Of a stretch of DNA of 64,000 nucleotides, positions 1 through 11,900 are shown piece after piece. The notes below the pieces were generated by a model that was not told where the DNA came from, ran no database searches, and was given only the letters and a program-made list of their open reading frames with translations. Origin of the DNA: Isoperla grammatica (taxonomy: Eukaryota; Arthropoda; Insecta; Plecoptera; Perlodidae); NCBI GenBank assembly GCA_945910005.1, contig OX246749.1, positions 25,309,350 to 25,373,349 on the forward strand, read 5' to 3'. Position 1 is the stretch's first letter, and every line of letters starts with the position of its first letter. The position numbers and the translations under genes were made by a program.

Positions 1-1070
1 ATTCCTGAATTCAAGTGGGAAGGGGACAAGTCCCCCCCCCCCCTCAAGGCGCCCATATCAATGACTAGCCGTGCTGCTTATTAGACATGATTTGATGACA
101 ATTGGCTTTTGGTTGTATCAACATGAGCCTTTTTGTATAACCATTAACAAATGTATTTCGTGTTACTTTAGATGAAGAGCGGGTAACAAACTTAAGATCA
201 CACTATGTTTAGTTTGGTTCTACCAACTAGCATGAAGCAGAATTGGTTATGGCAGTTAACACTAGCTGAAAAAGTGGAATATTTAATATCGGCGAAACAA
301 CGTCGGGACATCGTTGGTGTTCTACTTGGGGTGCCTTGATTGGTGTGAGAGTGTACATGTGATAGTTACTCTATTGTTAATTGTTTGCAGTGACCTGTGT
401 GTGTGCTTACACTTTGAGGCAAAACACTACTTAAATTTTCGGCCCAGCTGGTTTAAGACGTTTATCTTTACCTTCATTAACATCATTCCGCGCTACAAGT
501 GAATCGCACTGCTTTTTTACGAACCGATTCGACGACGCGATCGATGAGGCAGAGGACGTTTCAAATTTTGGTTTATTTTTCTTTTAACGCGAATCAACAA
601 ATCTTTGCCAATTTGTTAAGCAAATGTTGGCCCTCTTCCTACCACAAATACACAGGTCCCCATATCTTGCTGACACCTGCCCTTGCTGCACTTTAGACAA
701 CAATCATAATGTCACGATTGTTCCTGTATCGGGGAACTTATAACTACACCTTCTACAAAGAAAGACATAATACACAAAGACCAAGGAGTCGGTGACAGTC
801 GTTCGAAACACTAGGCAGTCCGCCTCCCTCGACAATATTTGAACTGAGCCACTGATTAACTGACTGTCTGTCTTGATTGTCTTCCAATCTATGGCAAGTT
901 TTGACATGTAAGGAATTTTGCGACAGGAAATGAATTAATACGTGCGTGATGACGTGTTGGGGCTATCGTCTCTGAAAACGCCGCGTCATGAGAAAAATCA
1001 CTCCATTAGCGAGAATCGAATAATACCTGAATCCCCAAAACAGCTTTAATAGTTACTCACTATTAATATT
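1..1070. other. Intergenic sequence, no gene seen
   Basis: This is AT-rich sequence with only short open frames (under 70 codons) that show no recognisable domain. I see no splice-bounded exon, RNA gene or tandem array here. A C-run lies near 40-52. Confidence 0.6.
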
Positions 1071-1072
1071 TA

Positions 1073-1127
1073 GTTACCGAGTGGGTAGACTCTAAATGTG
1101 AATTTATTTTATTTATTTACTGAACTC
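1073..1127 (+). mobile_element. 3' fragment of tRNA-derived SINE (family S1)
   Basis: The stretch containing GAGTGGGTAGACTCTAAATG, followed by an A/T-rich ATTTATTT tail, matches the 3' end of the SINE copies at 20055-20425 and 39420-39850 (both minus strand). Only the last ~50 bp are present, so this copy is heavily 5'-truncated. The family assignment rests on three copies in this window. Confidence 0.6.
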
Positions 1128-1424
1128 GGATAACCTGAATGCATTCCTGATTCCACCCCTAATAATGAGAGTAATATTTGTAATAAGTAAAACAATTTTC
1201 ATTACGATCACAATAATAACTCGTAATAAATCGGTCAACAATTAGTAAATGTAAGAACCATAAAGCCCCGCAATTCACATTTTGAACGAAGTAATCCAAT
1301 CCTCCAACCACCACAAAAAAAAACTATTCAGTGACCACATAAATCATGTTCTAGCGTGCTAACCACTGCGCAAGGGCAATACACTGGTATGCACTATGCT
1401 GACTAATGAATTAAATCTTTTAAT

Positions 1425-2167
1425 TAAGCGAGCGAAGCGAGCGTTTCCACCAGCCTTGTATGGCACTTCGTTCTGTTTTTTTGTTTGTTTGTTTGTTTTT
1501 TTTTATGTCCGTCGATAGCGGTTGAACGGAAAGTCCGATCAACTTGAAATTTGGACCATCCACAAGCCTCGATGTGGATTGAAGGTGTATAGTTTTGAGG
1601 CAAAATCGTTTGAAAAGTTAAAAAGTTACACCATAGTTACTGCAAAATATTTTTCTGAAACAAAATGGCGGCAACATGTGAGATAGCCAAATTTTTCTAC
1701 AAATTTTTCCGGTCACGAATATGTTAATGTAATGGCGATGTGATAAGTATTGGCAAAGTTACACGAAAGTTACTCGAAAATATTTTTCTAAAACGCAGTA
1801 ACGGCAAAATGTGAGGTGGCTATCTTATAGTAAATTTTTGTCCGGTCACGAATATACTAATGTAAACGCGATCCAATACGTATTAGAGGCAGAAATTACA
1901 TTTCTATTGCTGTCAATAAGTGTTAGTAACGGTGGCGGACCGTGTTGAAAACATGACCACGAAAATTCTTAGCAACGCACATTGCACTGCATACAACAAT
2001 GTCGGGAAGTATAATAGCTATGGAAATTAGAAAAAATTTTTAATGCGCATTCTTGAATTGTTGTTAATTGTTGTTTGTATTAGCATTGAAGTCTTTTCGC
2101 CAGAAAGTTCGTAGATATTGACGCGCTCGCTTATCAACGCGTCAAACAGAGCGTTTTCCTAATATTA
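1425..2167 (+). mobile_element. Non-coding dispersed element, copy 1 of 2
   Basis: One end carries the repetitive motif GAGCGAAGCGAGCG, a T-rich stretch and then TCGATAGCGGTTGAACG. The other end carries CGCTCGCTTATCAACGCGTC. The whole segment aligns in inverted orientation with 52612-53612, where both ends recur, so it is a discrete repeat of about 740 bp. No coding capacity is seen. The superfamily is not identified. GT-rich GTTTGTTTGTTTG lies near 1481-1495. Confidence 0.65.
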
Positions 2168-2401
2168 CGTCTTCACAGTTCTATTGTTGTTATTTTATAT
2201 TCGTTAAATACAGCCAGGCGTATGTTCAAATCATTATTGTAACCACCATAAAAATAAAGTGGATTAGAAAGGGTTGTTTCCACTCTAAAGAATTTGAACA
2301 TGGGTAGGTGGGTGGGTCGGTGCCCTCCTGGGACCCACCCCCCACCCCTTTGGACCAGAAGCAATTGCTCCTGTGCCCATATGGTCAGCGCGCCACTGCA
2401 C

Positions 2402-2672
2402 TTCTGTCAAAAAGTAACAAGGGGACCATCGGATTTCCGTCCCATCAGAAAGAACGGTGTTACTTTGACTAGTCATTCCTCCACTAACATGGACTGCCGA
2501 GCAGTTGCCAAGAAGAACGAAGCTGCTACAAAAGCTTTCGAACCCTCCAATCTGCTCTAACCAACGGTAACTAGTGTTTCAGAGGAGGGTGGTCACCCAT
2601 CCACCTCCTGAACTAGCCCGATGTTGCTTAACTTCGGTGTTCGCATGGTAACCGGCTAAGCGACCGTGGCTA
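2402..2672 (-). mobile_element. 5S-rRNA-derived SINE, copy A
   Basis: Read on the minus strand, the 5' part (about 2585-2660) resembles the 5S rRNA internal promoter region: an A-box-like CGAAGTTAAGCA and a C-box-like GGATGGGTGACCAC. The body holds the block GGATGGGACGTAAAGCCGAT in variant form, a core resembling the conserved domains shared by many invertebrate SINEs. This copy is more diverged than B and D and lacks the 3' tail. Pol III transcription is known for 5S-derived (SINE3-type) elements; activity here is not shown. Confidence 0.7.
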
Positions 2673-2781
2673 AAACCGTTGGCTATGTGTTTGTAATGCA
2701 CGTATGAATATTTCACATTTCACGACAAGTACAAAAATTATATTTTATATAAGTTTATAATAATATGATTGTTTTACTTAC

Positions 2782-2836
2782 GGACAATCAGCAAACAGGC
2801 GAGGCCCCACAGGGTCAGAAGAACGTTGCTGGACAT
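2782..2836 (-). CDS. Candidate first coding exon with signal peptide (host gene?)
   Basis: On the minus strand an ATG at 2836 opens 18 codons (MSSNVLLTLWGLACLLIV). They form a short polar start followed by a hydrophobic core, as in a secretory signal peptide or membrane anchor. The exon ends in a perfect splice donor, C|GTAAGT, at 2781-2776. A TATA box (2925-2918) and an initiator-like TCAGTCT (2884-2878) lie upstream in the right order. Later exons would lie below 2.7 kb in an intron that has accepted a 5S-SINE; I could not identify one. The product is unknown. A chance combination of motifs is possible. Confidence 0.4.
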
Positions 2837-2877
2837 AACAAGACTGGTAAGATACTCCGTCGATGATATCGCAGTGC

Positions 2878-2925
2878 AGACTGAGATAGTTGTGGCTGTT
2901 GGACCCAGCCCAGTGTGTATATATA
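2878..2925 (-). promoter_or_regulatory. Candidate TATA/initiator promoter
   Basis: The minus strand reads TATATATA at 2925-2918 in a GC-rich surround, followed by TCAGTCT at 2884-2878, a good match to the arthropod-type initiator. The spacing of about 43 bp is longer than the usual ~30 bp, so the true start may lie nearer 2895. It sits 40-90 bp upstream of the signal-peptide-like exon at 2782-2836. Confidence 0.35.
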
Positions 2926-3139
2926 GCCAGGCGCTTGAACTAATAATATCTCTCGTAACGAAGAGCCAGGCGTTGCCGTAGGACCTGTAACACAATCTGG
3001 CTTTGGCAATACCCAGGGCCTAATTTGTTGCGCAGCTGGACACTGTTGCGCAGTTGCAATAGTCATTTGCGCAGTTAAGAATTCGTCTTTAAAAGAACTG
3101 ATAGAATAACAATGTGTTTTATTTTCATTTAATAGGGCT

Positions 3140-3330
<191 letters not shown>

Positions 3331-3629
3331 TTAGTCCATCGTAATGACATGAAATAAATGACAGCGCATCGGCTTGGGATCAGGGACTAAATACGTGAAC
3401 AAAATAATTTGTTGTATCACATGCTCATTCACGGAAATCTATACAAAGGATATTATCATTGAGTGGGTTGTGTGCACATTCCACGTTATTATTCAGTTTA
3501 GTGGTTTTGTTTCATGAATGTGTTGCCGCGATAGTCTAGCAAGCGTGGAACGATATCTTACCGATGAAATAATTCTTACAGACGCGTTTCAAATATATTG
3601 CGTGCGGTAATTATTAACACAACTAGATT

Positions 3630-3716
3630 ATGCCACGTGCGGTATTCGAACCCACGACTTTAAGTGGCATACGCTTATGACCTGCACCTGGTTGGGACCG
3701 TATGAGCCACCACAGA
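3630..3716 (-). mobile_element. tRNA-like SINE head
   Basis: On the minus strand GGTGGCTCATACGGTCCC and a B-box-like GGGTTCGAATACCGC sit at tRNA-like spacing. The arms do not close into a good cloverleaf, so this reads as a tRNA-derived SINE 5' end rather than a tRNA gene. The extent of the SINE body beyond it (toward about 3480) is unclear. Confidence 0.4.
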
Positions 3717-4253
3717 TGGCTTATAATTATTATCATCTTATAGCATATTAGCTTTGTAATTTATAAAGTGTTTTTTTTTTTTTTTTTTTATAGTTAATAA
3801 AAAAAAAAAGGTTATAGGATGAGATGAGACACATAGGAACACCGTGTTCATTTACATTGCTTTGGTTAGTATGCACAAACCTCGAGAATAGGGAATATGC
3901 GTCATCTCTTTTTAGCATTTTACTAGATTAGGATTAACTTCCTGAATACAAAAATATTTTATTTTGATGACATAGAATAAAGTTTAATTTATAAAAACGA
4001 GCTGAAAGTTTCACACATATTTATGGCGGGAAAAACGGGGCATACGTCACTTTCCCTGTATCAGCAATCAACCAATCATAAACTGATAGATAAAATAACG
4101 CTTATTTGGAAATTATCATATCTAAAATCATATAAAATCAAATTAATGCCTAGTACGCTAATAATTAATTTTGAAGCCCAATTTCAATATAAACAATAAT
4201 ACCAAACCTATTTTCATAGAATATCAGTAAATAATGGGTGTTGTTATTCATAT

Positions 4254-4972
4254 TGTGAAGAAAAGGGGTAGACTGAGCCCCCAAGACAGATGTTGTTTCC
4301 TTGATTGGCTTGGGGAGCGTAGCTGATGTTAAGCTACGGGACTCAGTTTTCCCCTAATCTTGACCAGGATCGGGTTTTTTGTGGGTCATGGATCATGCAG
4401 GGTGGACACCATTAAAAGACAGATTCCAAAATACGAGAGTTACGTGTATTGTTCTTAAACCTTTACCCTAGATGGTCATCCCTCTAACTGTTGCACTGTG
4501 TGTTCGGCGTGCGTGGGTACAATTTAATTTAAATAAAAAAATACACAATCTCACGAAACATCATCCTACCCTTTATGTAGGCTTGGAACAGCAACCCTGC
4601 CAATCCACTGGTCCTGGCTCGCCCCTCGGTCGGATCCCCGGTCGGTCAAGTCCTCGTTGCCTCCCTTCTACTGTCCGCACCCGCTCTCGTCTCTTCTCCG
4701 ACCAACCAGCCTCTCGTTCGAACAGCCAAACCTCTTCTCCCCGTCTCACTGTTGTCCATTTCACAAAACCAAATCTACCTGACTCAGGTGTTCTTCACGA
4801 TCCCCGTTCGTTGCTCGCTCCCGACAAAGTGTTGAAATCCTGACACATGCACATTCCACGGGTACACTCAACTTGTGCATGCGTCTAGTTAGGATTGCAA
4901 CATATCCGGTAGAGAAGTCAATAACTTGTATCGAAAAGAACAGAAGAAGACCATAAAATGGTCTTCTTCACA
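4254..4972 (-). repeat. 3' LTR of the Gypsy-like element
   Basis: A 719-bp direct repeat of the split LTR at 8791-14055. It differs by a few point changes, one 4-bp indel (GGTCGGTC versus GGTC) and one A-run length change. High identity between the LTRs implies a fairly young insertion. Ends are TG...CA inside an imperfect 9-bp inverted repeat. Confidence 0.88.
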
Positions 4973-7555
4973 TGCCCGGCCCCCCAATGAACGATGACCT
5001 CATCGTTCGTAGAATCTCTTCATCCCTCGGGCACCATTTCCACCGGATCCCCCGGCATCTCATCAACACAGTAGATCCATCAGGCATGTATATGGCGTTG
5101 ACTAGTTTCTTGTATAATCCCAATATGCTTCAAGTATCCTCGTATGATCTCGTTAAAGTTCGTTTCGTAGAGCCTCTTGGTTATCGGTGTCGGTCTTCCG
5201 TCTCTGCCGTCTCAGGTAGTTTCGTCGTCGTCCCGGACCAGTATCATAACCCAATCATTGTACCAAGCCTACCCTAAACGCAATACCCTACAACCCGCAC
5301 TCACAATGCAACAGTTATCTCAGACTCGTACAGGCCGCTAAAATCCTAACTGAAAACAAAGACTCTTCCTATATAAGTTCCACCTGAAGGGCAGAAACCA
5401 ACGGCGACAAATGCCCCTGAAATAGCAAACGAACTTGCACACAGGTGAAAGCAAAGAAAACAACTGAAAAATATCAACACCAAGACCTGTGTGAGAAACC
5501 AAAAATATAAAACAATGTATCCTACCTAGTGAGTCTTTGTCCGAACCAATATCAAAATAAATTCATTTTTGTTGTCTTAAATAAAGTTTTCATAGTAGTC
5601 TTGATGCAACAGAAACGTAACCCTCGTGATGTACAATTGAGCTCGCCCCGACAATTCTCAGCTGGCGGCTCGTCCGCAGGCATGTACTGCGTCTAGTCAG
5701 CATGTTAGTGAACTGTGCCTGTAACAGAAAACAACCTTGCGCCAGTTACGATTCAAGGTTACTTCCACACACTCACATACAGCGAATTCCGCTGACGCCA
5801 GACTGAGCCACGAGGATACGCACGTGTTACAACGTAAACACAGCGTGACTGACAGCTGACATTAAGAGACACATGGTAACAGTTGCAAAGAAAACCAATA
5901 ATTTCAAAACATCAACCAACGACTAAGTAACAAATATTATTATTTAATGTTATTGTTTAGCAACGGAAATTTCAAACAAAACAAATCATCTTACAGGGTA
6001 AATCTTAACTAAAACAGATTAGGCCCACTCATAACCGCGAGAAAACAAATTCTTGCGAAATTACATGCCTTTAGTAACAAATGTATTATGACAAATTTCT
6101 TTACAACTGAAACCATGTGTCCAACGTCCAACGTAATTATAATTCATAGAACCCAAAATAAACCACTTAAAACAATATCTTAACTGTAAACATCTCAATC
6201 TCCACATCACCAAAATCAATCAAAATCAAAATAAATCAACATCATCATACCTTGTCAACAATAAATCAAACAACCTCAAACCCGGTGTACGAGAGAAATG
6301 ACCTATCCCCCACCTCACGCTACCAGAAACACGAATCCCTTTGGTCACCATCAAGAAAACAGAACCAAAACCATTCACCAAATTCTCACAACACGGTACC
6401 GATGGAATGCCTAAACGAACCCTAAATATACGACTTAACCTAAGTGCCAACCACAGCACATAAATAAAGTAACTAAACAAACTTCTCCGGAGAATACCTC
6501 AATCAGGCTGAAGGCCATAAGTCTACCTTAAACGTAAATTAAATTGAAAATATACTCTAACCAGCAATGACACTCCATCGTAACCACAACATCGCACAAT
6601 CCCAAGATGACATAAACACCTACACATGTCATGTCAGGCCTTAACACAACCCATATCCAGCCAAAGGAACCGTAAAACAACTTAGCGTGAACAGACTATA
6701 GATCGAGCTTTCCGTCGCCAACGTCAAAGAAAACTTGCCATGCTGAAAACGTCAGCATATCCGGCGAACGCATTCCACACAAGTCAAGCAAACACATACC
6801 ATGAAAACTATTGCCAACAATGTGACTATACAGCCAGCAGATAACCTCCGTCATAATAATGACATCACATCGTCATACAGCCCCCGTAAGACGTCACTAA
6901 TTAACACCAATTGTGACTATAGAGTCACCAACCAACCAACTTCATGACATTGACATCATACCTCCTTTAGTATAATGTCCACAAATTCCCAATATATTCC
7001 TCATTGTGACTATAAAGCCACTCACGAAACAACAGCCATATTATCACCATATAACTTTGACTATAGAGCCAACAATAAATATGTCAAATTAACGACAAAA
7101 TCTCACCTTCCAACACAAATTCAAATAAGTCCTCAATCCTCCAACATCGTAACCAGAAAGTCACCAGAAACAGTCGTCTCAATAACGACATCATAACGCC
7201 GTCACTCAAATACATCACGTGTATCCCCGTACCCCGGCCGATAACTTCATCAATCAACGACCACAACGTCGAAACACCAACTCAACCAGAAGTTCCTATC
7301 CGTCTTTCCTAGAACGAATGGACCGCAGGTACCAACAATAACTAAACAATAAAGTTATACACAAAATATACATTCATATCAAGCACCAAAATGACATATA
7401 TACATCAATAATTACAATCCTAAGAATACAGTTCATTCCTAATAAACTAATCAACTTACATTTAACATAAATTATTCACATACAATCGTCATTCAGTTCG
7501 AACCCAACGCAACACAGTACGATGACGTCACGCCTGCCATCCGTGCAGCGATAAA
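4973..7555 (-). other. Long non-coding 3' region of the Gypsy-like element
   Basis: About 2.6 kb between the end of the gag/integrase remnant plus SINE and the 3' LTR. No retroviral-type domain is recognisable on either strand. The longest open frames are 84-101 codons and look random. The region contains the spaced GTGACTATA repeats described at 6828-7082. Confidence 0.6.
6828..7082 (+). repeat. Spaced repeats of a TGTGACTATAnAGCCA-type motif
   Basis: The motif GTGACTATA followed by AGCCA or AGTCA occurs near 6831, 6912 and 7006, and a TGACTATAGAGCCAA form near 7066, spaced 60-95 bp apart. The intervening DNA is less alike, so this is either a decayed tandem repeat or an array of binding sites. 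Confidence 0.55.
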
Positions 7556-7557
7556 CG

Positions 7558-7875
7558 TTATCAGCCCAGCAGAAACAGGCGCGTGCCGTTAGCCCGAGCG
7601 CGACCGAACGGTACCGAGATTAACCGAAGTCGTTCAGCGGAGCAACCGCGCTGTCCCGGCTATGCAGCGTCCAGACTCCGCAAAAACAACACACGGCGGA
7701 CTAATGCAAAGATGCGCTTTATCCGAGAGTCGAACCAAAGACCCCTCGGTCTCCGTCTACACCTTCCAAGTGATCGCACACTGGTCCCAAGAGCATTCAG
7801 GGTGTAAACCCCTACGTTCAGTGTACAATACACCCTTCCAGTGCAAACGCAGACCGTACCCACACCTCATGCTAC
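7558..7875 (-). mobile_element. SINE family S2, minus-strand copy
   Basis: This segment is the reverse complement of 28143-28465 over about 300 bp, sharing GGGTGTATTGTACACTGA and ACACCCTGAATGC. A B-box-like GGTTCGACTC lies internally on the minus strand. Two copies in opposite orientation at unrelated sites make a retroposed SINE the simplest reading. It lies inside the Gypsy-like element. Confidence 0.65.
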
Positions 7876-7968
7876 AATCCGAAACAAGCTAGCTACTAAA
7901 CCACATTTATTTTTATTTTTTTTAACAAACATTTAATCATACCATTAATCCACAAACGTACCAACAAT

Positions 7969-8397
7969 TCACGTTTCTGGCCATGGTGCACGCCACTCTT
8001 CAGGGTCGTACCATGGCTTAAGGCGAGACACATGTACGATATCCTCCGACCACGAGTTCACATCACCAGCCCTATCAAAATCCGCAATCCATAATTCCGC
8101 ATCATCCTCACCTGGCCGAAACTTATCTAAACGCACAAATCCGCCCCCACCGCCCTGTGGCTGAGCCATACTAGAAGTAATTTGTATCTCACCCCTCAAG
8201 TCTGCTTCGTCGTCTGAACTATCCCCTGGAAGAGGAGTCAATAAAGCCTCATTCACGAGATCACCACTCTCGAGTCTTTGCTGACGATGACACCACTCTA
8301 ACAACCTTTCCGCAGGAGAAAGCCTTTCGCTAGTATTAGGCACACCCAAATTACGAAGAGACGCCCGCAACGCACGATCAGATGGAACCCCACTCAT
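7969..8397 (-). pseudogene. Gag N-terminus fused to integrase C-terminal tail (deletion derivative)
   Basis: The 142-codon open frame has two parts. Residues 1 to about 117 look like a Gypsy-type Gag start, with an acidic linker and a capsid-core-like ending (GEDDAELWIADFDRAGD). The last ~24 residues (VHVSRLKPWYDPEEW) match the segment that typically ends Ty3/Gypsy integrase. Everything between (most of capsid, protease, reverse transcriptase, RNase H, most of integrase) is missing, so an internal deletion joined gag to the end of pol in frame. The frame begins about 390 bp downstream of the 5' LTR. The product cannot be catalytic. Confidence 0.7.
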
Positions 8398-8790
8398 AAG
8401 TGAAAACCTAGCATCAAGACAAACCTACACCGCCTACAATACATCAACGTTCGAAAAACAACTCACTTGCCTGTACACAACTAAAATCCATAAAGACACC
8501 CTCAACGCAATGCATAGCATTATTAAAATACAAAATCCAAAAAAAAAAAAAAAACGTGGCACAACACATTCACCCTAACATCATCATCAAACCACGTGCT
8601 AACTCCTGAACAATTAGAACAACATCGCCACCCACGCACCCTCGCAACAGTGTCCGACCAAAAATACAACACAACATTACATTTATCAAAACGCGTAACC
8701 CGTTCCTACAACCATAATTTTGTAATCACACCTGCATTAATCCATAATACCTATGGTATTACAACCCTACAAAACCGGCGACCTCCACCA

Positions 8791-8995
8791 TGTGAAGAAA
8801 AGGGGTAGACTGAGCCCCCAAGACAGATGTTGTTGCCTTGATTGGCTTGGGGAGCGTAGCTGATGTTAAGCTACGGGACTCAGTTTTCCCCTAATCTTGA
8901 CCAGGATCGGGTTTTTTGGGGGTCATGGATCATGCAGGGTGGACACCATTAAAAGACAGATTCCAAAATACGAGAGTTACGTGTATTGTTCTTAA
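8791..8995 (-). repeat. 5' LTR of the Gypsy-like element, inner part
   Basis: 205 bp matching 4254-4458. Homology to the other LTR stops at CTTAA (8995), where foreign DNA begins, and resumes at 13552. The 7 bp at 4459-4465 of the intact LTR are missing from this copy. Confidence 0.88.
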
Positions 8996-11900
8996 CGGGC
9001 AGCGTCGCGCAAAAGGTTCTCGGTTTTATACCTGCTACCGGGACGTATTGTGTTCAGTCTGAGCTTGGACGTCGAAGGCGAAGCTACGTCCGTTTCTTTC
9101 ACGCTCTCTCGGCTTGTTCGTGGTGACATTTCATACTGCCGCAGGGTGGGTTTGAGTCAGCCGAGTTGAGAGAGGCTGGCATCCTATTGATAGTCCTTCT
9201 AATGGCTTTACTACCCCGCCAGACACTGTGACGAACCGTTTCTTGGAACTAGCCACTTGCGAATACAATACGAAACATGATGTTTACAACGCTTTCTGTT
9301 GCATGCTCTCTCTCAACTCAGGAAGAGAACTGTACTGACTGGTAGAGCCCTGCGCAGGATCCGGCTTGGGCACTGATAATATTATTTTGGCGGGTTCGTG
9401 CCTACGATTATAGACTATAATCAAATCGGGCATTTTCGGGCTTTTATAATATGTTGTCTATTTTGTGTTGTTGGCAGTTGAGCGGGCTAATATTGGCAGG
9501 TGACCGGGCTGATACGGGTCAATTTACCTTCACCCGGGCTCGAGCCATGCCCGGTTTTTGATTAGATTACTCACTAAGGGCCCCGGGTCAGGCAGGGCTC
9601 ACCATTATGCCGGGGCCGGGGCTTTAGAAGTAGGTCCGTGCAGGCCTCCACAGCATCGGTTCTGGCTTGGCTTTTAGTCCAAGCAACGAACAGTTGGACC
9701 CGGAACTAATTGGTACAGAATTTTTTTTTGATCAGAAGTTTTTACTTATGTGTACCTACTTGCGCATAAGAAACTTAACTACTGTTCGATACCCTTAATT
9801 AGCATAATTAATTGAAATGTTAAAACTAATTAATGCTCATGTTATGGTTATTTTTGAAGATTTTTGAGAAGTTATATTTTCACCACATCAAACAATCTAT
9901 TTTGAAATTTAAAAAAATTACTTATAACAATATAAGTATTCCCGTAGTCATTAATGAATTACTATTAATTATAATAGCAATTTCAATTAAATGCTTCCCG
10001 TGTAAAGTTGGTGCGATTGAATATAGTTTTGTCAGTTTTAAATATAAGAATAATAACATACAAAACTAGTGTAGTAACTTTACTGCAATCAAAATATTAT
10101 TTGTATGATAAATCAGCATAATTAATAATTATTTCATTAAAACTGATATAGTTACATATTTGAACATAGACGAAAATGGGTATAATAAAAAGGAAGCTGC
10201 TGATACGCTGATTTTAAAATCGGTACTCTCAGAGTCATTCAAACACATTTCCCAAGTTTTTTTGGGGGGTAAAAAGAAGGAGGGGGAGGGGGGATTAATA
10301 AGGAATGTCGTCAAACGTATCAAAATCAAACGAAAGCTAAATACGTTTTGTATAGCTAGTACAAATATTTTTAGAATGATAAAAAACAATCTACCCTAGT
10401 GTTTGGCTAAAGGGGGGGGGGTTAAAGAGCGTCCTCCATAAGTCAATTTTGGGTCAGATTTGACACTCATTGAGTCTTTGATGTTAATAAGATTAACGCA
10501 ATTGTTTTGTGATTGATAGATAGGATTTACTGCATCGTATATATTGGCTTAGACTCGATAGTCTAGCTTCTAAAACCTTTGTGTAATATAACATAATGTA
10601 AAGGACATCAGATGCAAATATCATAAGACCAAGCATTTGATAGCTACGATAGAGAGCAATCACCAAAAGACGTCACATATTTGAAAGAGAATGGTGGTAA
10701 CAGATAGAATACAATCAAGTATACGAGTAAAATATGTCATTGTTAGTCAATATAAAACAAAGAACATCAACTCTCAATAGAATGATCAAAAAAAATGAAG
10801 ATTCACTAAGCTTTTTACATCACAGTACTTTAAGCTCAAGATAACGCCGTTGTGTTAATTGTAATTACAACAATAAAGTCAACTAACCATGAAAACAGCA
10901 CCCTCACTAGTGATGATTCAGATTTGCTAGTAATTGTATGTATTTCTTCAATCACGAAAATCCTGTTTATGATCTTATCTTAAAATCGGAGTTGAAAGCT
11001 GGGTGCCACCAAACAGAAAATATGGAATATGCGTTACATAAAAAACAAGCTGGGTTAATAATTCATTCGCGTAATAAGTGGAAGTGACACTACTTCAAGA
11101 ATGTGAAGAATGGATTAAGCTTTGCTATTCAAGACATTTGCATAAGATTTTTTTTAAATTCACATATTTCCAATAATCCCACATCTCCTAACACAGAGGT
11201 TCTTGAAAGCAGTGAAAAAGCAATTGGCCTGTTGGAAAATGGTAAGCCATGACAGAAGTTTACACATAAATTAATAACTGCTAAAACAGTATTCAGCGTG
11301 AGACTCGACCACTTATATCATTAGCGTCTCTTTATCACATTGTGAGTGTATTATTATTAAACTTTTGGCTTGTTGAAGTTTAGATGTGCTCTGCTCTATC
11401 AAAAAACAATTTTTCCTGTAGGCCTACCAACTGACAAGCCACCAGTCCCACTACATATTTGTTCAAATTCTACGATGTAATTGTAAAGTGGTCTGCTCTA
11501 AATTACGATGCAACTTCAAGAAGCTGCATCCGTTCTAAACGCCTGTTCGTTGGTGTTTGAAAATTATTAATATGTCGTTAGTTGATGACCCATTGTCGTA
11601 GCCATCAAATACTACAGTAATTGTAATATGATATTTGCTTTTCATGCTCTTCACATACTATAACCCTTCATAAGATATGTCTCTGGACCAAGGTATGCGA
11701 TGCGTCTAAATCATTCTCTGATGACTCTCGAAGGACACTCAAGAGTTGTTGGAAAAGCAACAAATGATCAACTTCAATTGTATCTCCATCAACGTTCGCG
11801 GCTTTAATTTTTGTACGTGGTTGACAAGAAGTGAAACGTACTAATCTCGTTTACATAGGAATTAGTTGAATTAATATATCGTTGTAATAATAAATGCAAT

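Noticed and set aside
2585..2672. 5S rRNA gene
   Set aside because: Only the internal promoter-like part matches and it is fused to a repeated body found at three other loci, so it is a SINE head.
4472..4843. 123-codon Ser/Pro-rich protein
   Set aside because: It lies inside an LTR and has a frame-shifted twin in the other LTR; no domain.
7662..7892. Short overlapping frames on both strands
   Set aside because: They lie entirely within the S2 SINE and recur in the copy at 28.1-28.4 kb.
11300..11900. Minus-strand VFDGYDNG and GDTIEVD pieces as a transposon protein
   Set aside because: They are in the wrong order for the protein I had in mind, in different frames and surrounded by stops; mentioned only as a weak hint under the inverted-repeat element.
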